Shown one piece after another: positions 62,145 through 64,000 of a DNA stretch of 64,000 nucleotides (its first letter is position 1; every line of letters starts with the position of its first letter). The notes below the pieces were generated by a model, which was given only the letters and a program-made list of their open reading frames with translations, made no database searches and was not told where the DNA came from. Source of the DNA: Thermomonospora echinospora (GTDB lineage Bacteria > Actinomycetota > Actinomycetes > Streptosporangiales > Streptosporangiaceae). The stretch covers positions 187,051 to 251,050 of the forward strand of contig NZ_FNVO01000002.1 in NCBI RefSeq assembly GCF_900108175.1, written 5' to 3'. The position numbers and the translations under genes were made by a program.

Positions 62145-63065
62145 ATGGGTTGGCACATCACCGAGGACCTCGACGAGTACCTGGCGGCGGCAGGGGACTT
62201 CCTGTGGGCCGATCCGACCCTGCACACGGTCGAACTCGGCGTGATCGAGGCCCTGCGCGTCCACGGTACGGACCTCTACGGGGGTGAGCCCGCGCTGTTC
62301 GGCTGGTGGCGGGCGGGCACCGGCCCGGTCAGCGGCGCCCTGCTGCGCACCCGTCCCTATCCGGCGCTCCTCAGCGGTGTGCCCCCGGCCGCGGCCGGGG
62401 ATCTCGCCGAGATCCTGGCCGACCAGCGGCGGACCCTGGCCGGAGTGGTCGCCGAGCGGCCCGTGGCCCACGGCTTCGCCCGGACCTGGCGGCGCCGCAC
62501 CGGAACGACCGCCAAGGAGACGCGGCGCCAGCGGCTCTACCGCCTGGAACGACTGGACATGCCGAGCCCGCCGCCTCCGGGTGCGGCCCGGATCGCCGGC
62601 CCGGCCGACCTCGATCTCGTGACCGCCTGGCACCGGGCGTTCGGCGCGGAGGCCCACGAGGGCGGGGCGAGGATTCCCGCCAGGCTGATCGAAGACAAGA
62701 TCGCCTACGGCGGCGTCGCGCTGTGGGAGGCCGACGGCGTGCCGGTGTCGATGGCCGCCCGCACCCCCCTCGTGTCCGGCATGGCCCGGGTGGCCCCCGT
62801 CTACACCCCGTCCGAGCACCGGCGCCGCGGCTATGGCGCCGCCGTCACCGCCGCGCTCACCCGGTGGACCCTGGACGCCGGTGCGCGCGACGTCGTCCTG
62901 TTCACCGACCTGGCCAATCCCACCAGCAACGCCATCTACCGGCGCATCGGCTACCGCCCGGTGATCGACCGGCTGGAGCTGTCCTTCCACCGAGACGGGC
63001 CTTCCCCGGAGACTTCCACGGAGACGAGCCTTCCCCCGGAAGACTTCCACGGAGACGGGCACTGA
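62145..63065 (+). CDS. GNAT family N-acetyltransferase
   Basis: 306 residues from ATG 62145. An N-terminal half of about 140 residues lacks a clear motif. The C-terminal half is a GNAT domain with 'VAPVYTPSEHRRRGYGAAVTAALTRWTLDAGARDVVL' in outline (the R/HRRxGxG/A acetyl-CoA loop) and 'NPTSNAIYRRIGYRPV'. This matches the actinomycete two-domain GNAT type. The substrate is unknown. The last 25 or so codons fall in tandem repeats. Confidence 0.85.
   Translation: MGWHITEDLDEYLAAAGDFLWADPTLHTVELGVIEALRVHGTDLYGGEPALFGWWRAGTGPVSGALLRTRPYPALLSGVPPAAAGDLAEILADQRRTLAGVVAERPVAHGFARTWRRRTGTTAKETRRQRLYRLERLDMPSPPPPGAARIAGPADLDLVTAWHRAFGAEAHEGGARIPARLIEDKIAYGGVALWEADGVPVSMAARTPLVSGMARVAPVYTPSEHRRRGYGAAVTAALTRWTLDAGARDVVLFTDLANPTSNAIYRRIGYRPVIDRLELSFHRDGPSPETSTETSLPPEDFHGDGH
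62984..63061. repeat. Tandem repeat of about 30 bp within a gene 3' end
   Basis: CTTCCAC followed by GAGACG begins at 62984, 63013 and 63044, giving spacings of 29 and 31 bp. Because these are not multiples of three, copy 2 is read in another frame and copy 3 returns to the first. The repeats encode the tail of the GNAT protein and end at its stop. Confidence 0.8.
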
Positions 63066-63172
63066 CCGGTGCCCGCAGGCCGCATCGCCCACGCCGGCCG
63101 TCGGGATTTCCCAGGCGGAACGGGACGCGAGCCCGTGGCCGGCGGGACCGGCGGGCTCCTAACCTCCCTGCC

Positions 63173-63481
63173 ATGAAACGCACCGCTCCCCTTGCCGTGA
63201 CCGCCTGCCTGGCCGCCGTGCTCAGCCTCACCGGCTGCCAGAGCCACACCCAGAGCTGCCGCAACGGCACCTGCCATGTCACGGTCAACGGCGCGGGCCA
63301 GACCATCGAGGTCAACGACTACGACCTGCGCATCATCAGCATCGGCGCCGACTCGGTGCGGATGCAGGCCGAGGGCGGGGCCACCGCGACCTTGAAGGTG
63401 GGGGCGCGCGAGCGCCTCGGCCCCATCACGATCAAGGTGACCTCGGTCGGCGACGACAGCGTCAAGTTCGACGTGAACTGA
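63173..63481 (+). CDS. Small secreted lipoprotein of unknown function
   Basis: 102 residues from ATG 63173. The signal peptide ends at the lipobox 'LSLTGC' (C22). The mature part is Cys-containing near the start ('SCRNGTCHVTVNG') and then beta-rich. No Shine-Dalgarno is seen and a -10-like TAACCT lies close upstream, so it may be leaderless. The family is not recognised. Confidence 0.8.
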   Translation: MKRTAPLAVTACLAAVLSLTGCQSHTQSCRNGTCHVTVNGAGQTIEVNDYDLRIISIGADSVRMQAEGGATATLKVGARERLGPITIKVTSVGDDSVKFDVN

Positions 63482-63632
63482 CCCCGGCTTCGGCGAGGAA
63501 CGCGTCGAGGGATCCGGCGAGGACGTGGGTCCTCCCATGTCGGATGGACGGACCGGCCCTGCGTCGGGAGACCGTCCTCCCCCGCCGCTTCCGGCATGAC
63601 GGCGGCCGAACCGGGTGTGGGTACCACAAACG

Positions 63633-63666
63633 CCGGAGGCCGGATCCCTGGGGATCCGGCCTCCGG
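63633..63666 (-). terminator. Terminator of the second tRNA-fMet gene
   Basis: A 15-16-bp GC-rich stem (63633-63648 with 63651-63666), followed on the minus strand by CGTTTGTG. Confidence 0.8.
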
Positions 63667-63669
63667 ACT

Positions 63670-63746
63670 TGGTAGCGGGGGCAGGATTTGAACCTGCGAC
63701 CTCTGGGTTATGAGCCCAGCGAGCTACCGAGCTGCTCCACCCCGCG
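63670..63746 (-). tRNA. Initiator tRNA-fMet (CAT), second copy
   Basis: 77 nt with encoded CCA. It is identical to the copy at 61800-61876 except for one D-loop base, and shows the same C1-U72 mismatch and three G-C pairs. Two initiator genes within 1.9 kb allow higher dosage. Confidence 0.96.
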
Positions 63747-63797
63747 TCGAGTGCGTGTTCACTCTACGGCCACCCGGGGGCTTGCACCAAATCGTTT

Positions 63798-64000
63798 TCA
63801 GCCCTTGGGGCAGGCGGGCACCTCGCCGCGGCCGGTGCGCAGGGCGTCCAGGGCCGTGATGGCGCCGTTCAGGGTGTCGGCGCGGACCAGCCGCAGACCC
63901 TTGGGGGCGGCGGCGGTCGCGTCGGCGCAGTTGTCGGCGGGGGTGAGGAAGACGGTCGCGCCGGCCTCGCGGGCGGCGATCATCTTCTGCTGGATGCCGC
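63798..64000 (-). CDS. YlbL-like PDZ/Lon-type secreted protease, C-terminal end (partial)
   Basis: 67 codons of the C-terminus are visible and the frame is open to the window edge, so the start lies outside. The sequence 'QQKMIAAREAGATVFLTPAD', followed by 'NCADATAAAPKGLRLVRADT', matches the end of the S16 (Lon-like) domain in actinobacterial YlbL/PDZ proteins. The preceding catalytic Ser-Lys dyad is beyond the edge. Confidence 0.85.
   Translation of the reverse strand, partial: GIQQKMIAAREAGATVFLTPADNCADATAAAPKGLRLVRADTLNGAITALDALRTGRGEVPACPKG

Overview
The window is very GC-rich DNA with actinomycete hallmarks: a one-piece Kgd-type 2-oxoglutarate dehydrogenase, WhiB, the mycothiol-linked SigR/RsrA pair, PdtaS, nickel superoxide dismutase with its own peptidase, RsbW/SigF-type stress sigma genes and many GTG/TTG starts. 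Gene order and content fit a filamentous actinomycete of the Streptosporangiales/Thermomonospora-Actinomadura type; this placement is an inference. The content is chromosomal. I see no insertion sequence, prophage, CRISPR array or replication origin.

Layout. 1-6.7 kb: end of a CbiX-like chelatase, then a minus-strand sugar-uptake cassette (ROK regulator, ABC ATPase reduced to 48 codons, permease, binding lipoprotein, Gfo/Idh/MocA dehydrogenase) and a tyrosine phosphatase. 6.8-11.6 kb: acyl-CoA-type SDR and enoyl-CoA hydratase, a DapB-like dehydrogenase, a glutathionyl-hydroquinone-reductase-like protein and AIM24. 11.6-17.8 kb: kgd behind a candidate SigR promoter, a DUF6104 protein, a DUF4097-PadR pair. 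17.8-24.6 kb: quinone-oxidoreductase-like MDR, a polar amino-acid ABC importer, malic enzyme, a CGNR regulator, sodX/sodN. 24.6-29.3 kb: a two-gene small zinc-finger operon, GNAT, rsbW-sigF, a diacylglycerol-kinase-like protein and whiB1/wblE.

29.5-48.5 kb keeps the order known around M. tuberculosis Rv3219-Rv3228c (whiB1, pdtaS, biotinylated carrier TB7.3, rshA/sigH, SRAP, aroA, rsgA). Additional genes are interleaved: bioF, a DasR-like GntR regulator, bioB-bioD, a BsaP-like protein, biotin carboxylase, two HD-GYP membrane proteins, a nucleotide-sugar epimerase, a methyltransferase, a DksA-like protein, DoxX and a minimal anti-sigma zinc domain. Biotin synthesis (bioF, bioB, bioD, bsaP) and biotin use (carrier, carboxylase) therefore sit side by side.

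48.5-64 kb: a bicovalent-flavin-type oxidase, phenylalanine hydroxylase, HxlR plus thiolase, histidinol-phosphatase-like, L-2-hydroxyglutarate oxidase, a TetR-SDR-P450 unit next to a fatty acyl-AMP ligase, two initiator tRNA genes 1.9 kb apart, a GNAT protein, a small lipoprotein and the C-terminus of a YlbL-type PDZ/Lon-like protease at the edge.

Most of the window is ordinary core genome, and I did not find a clear undescribed multi-gene system. The points most worth checking are the internally deleted but still translationally coupled sugar-ABC ATPase, the candidate SigR promoter upstream of kgd, the consensus CRP site and the 22-bp palindrome before whiB, the degenerate HD-GYP paralogue, the isolated BsaP-like gene, the 37-codon zinc-finger gene, and the tandem repeats found repeatedly at gene 3' ends.
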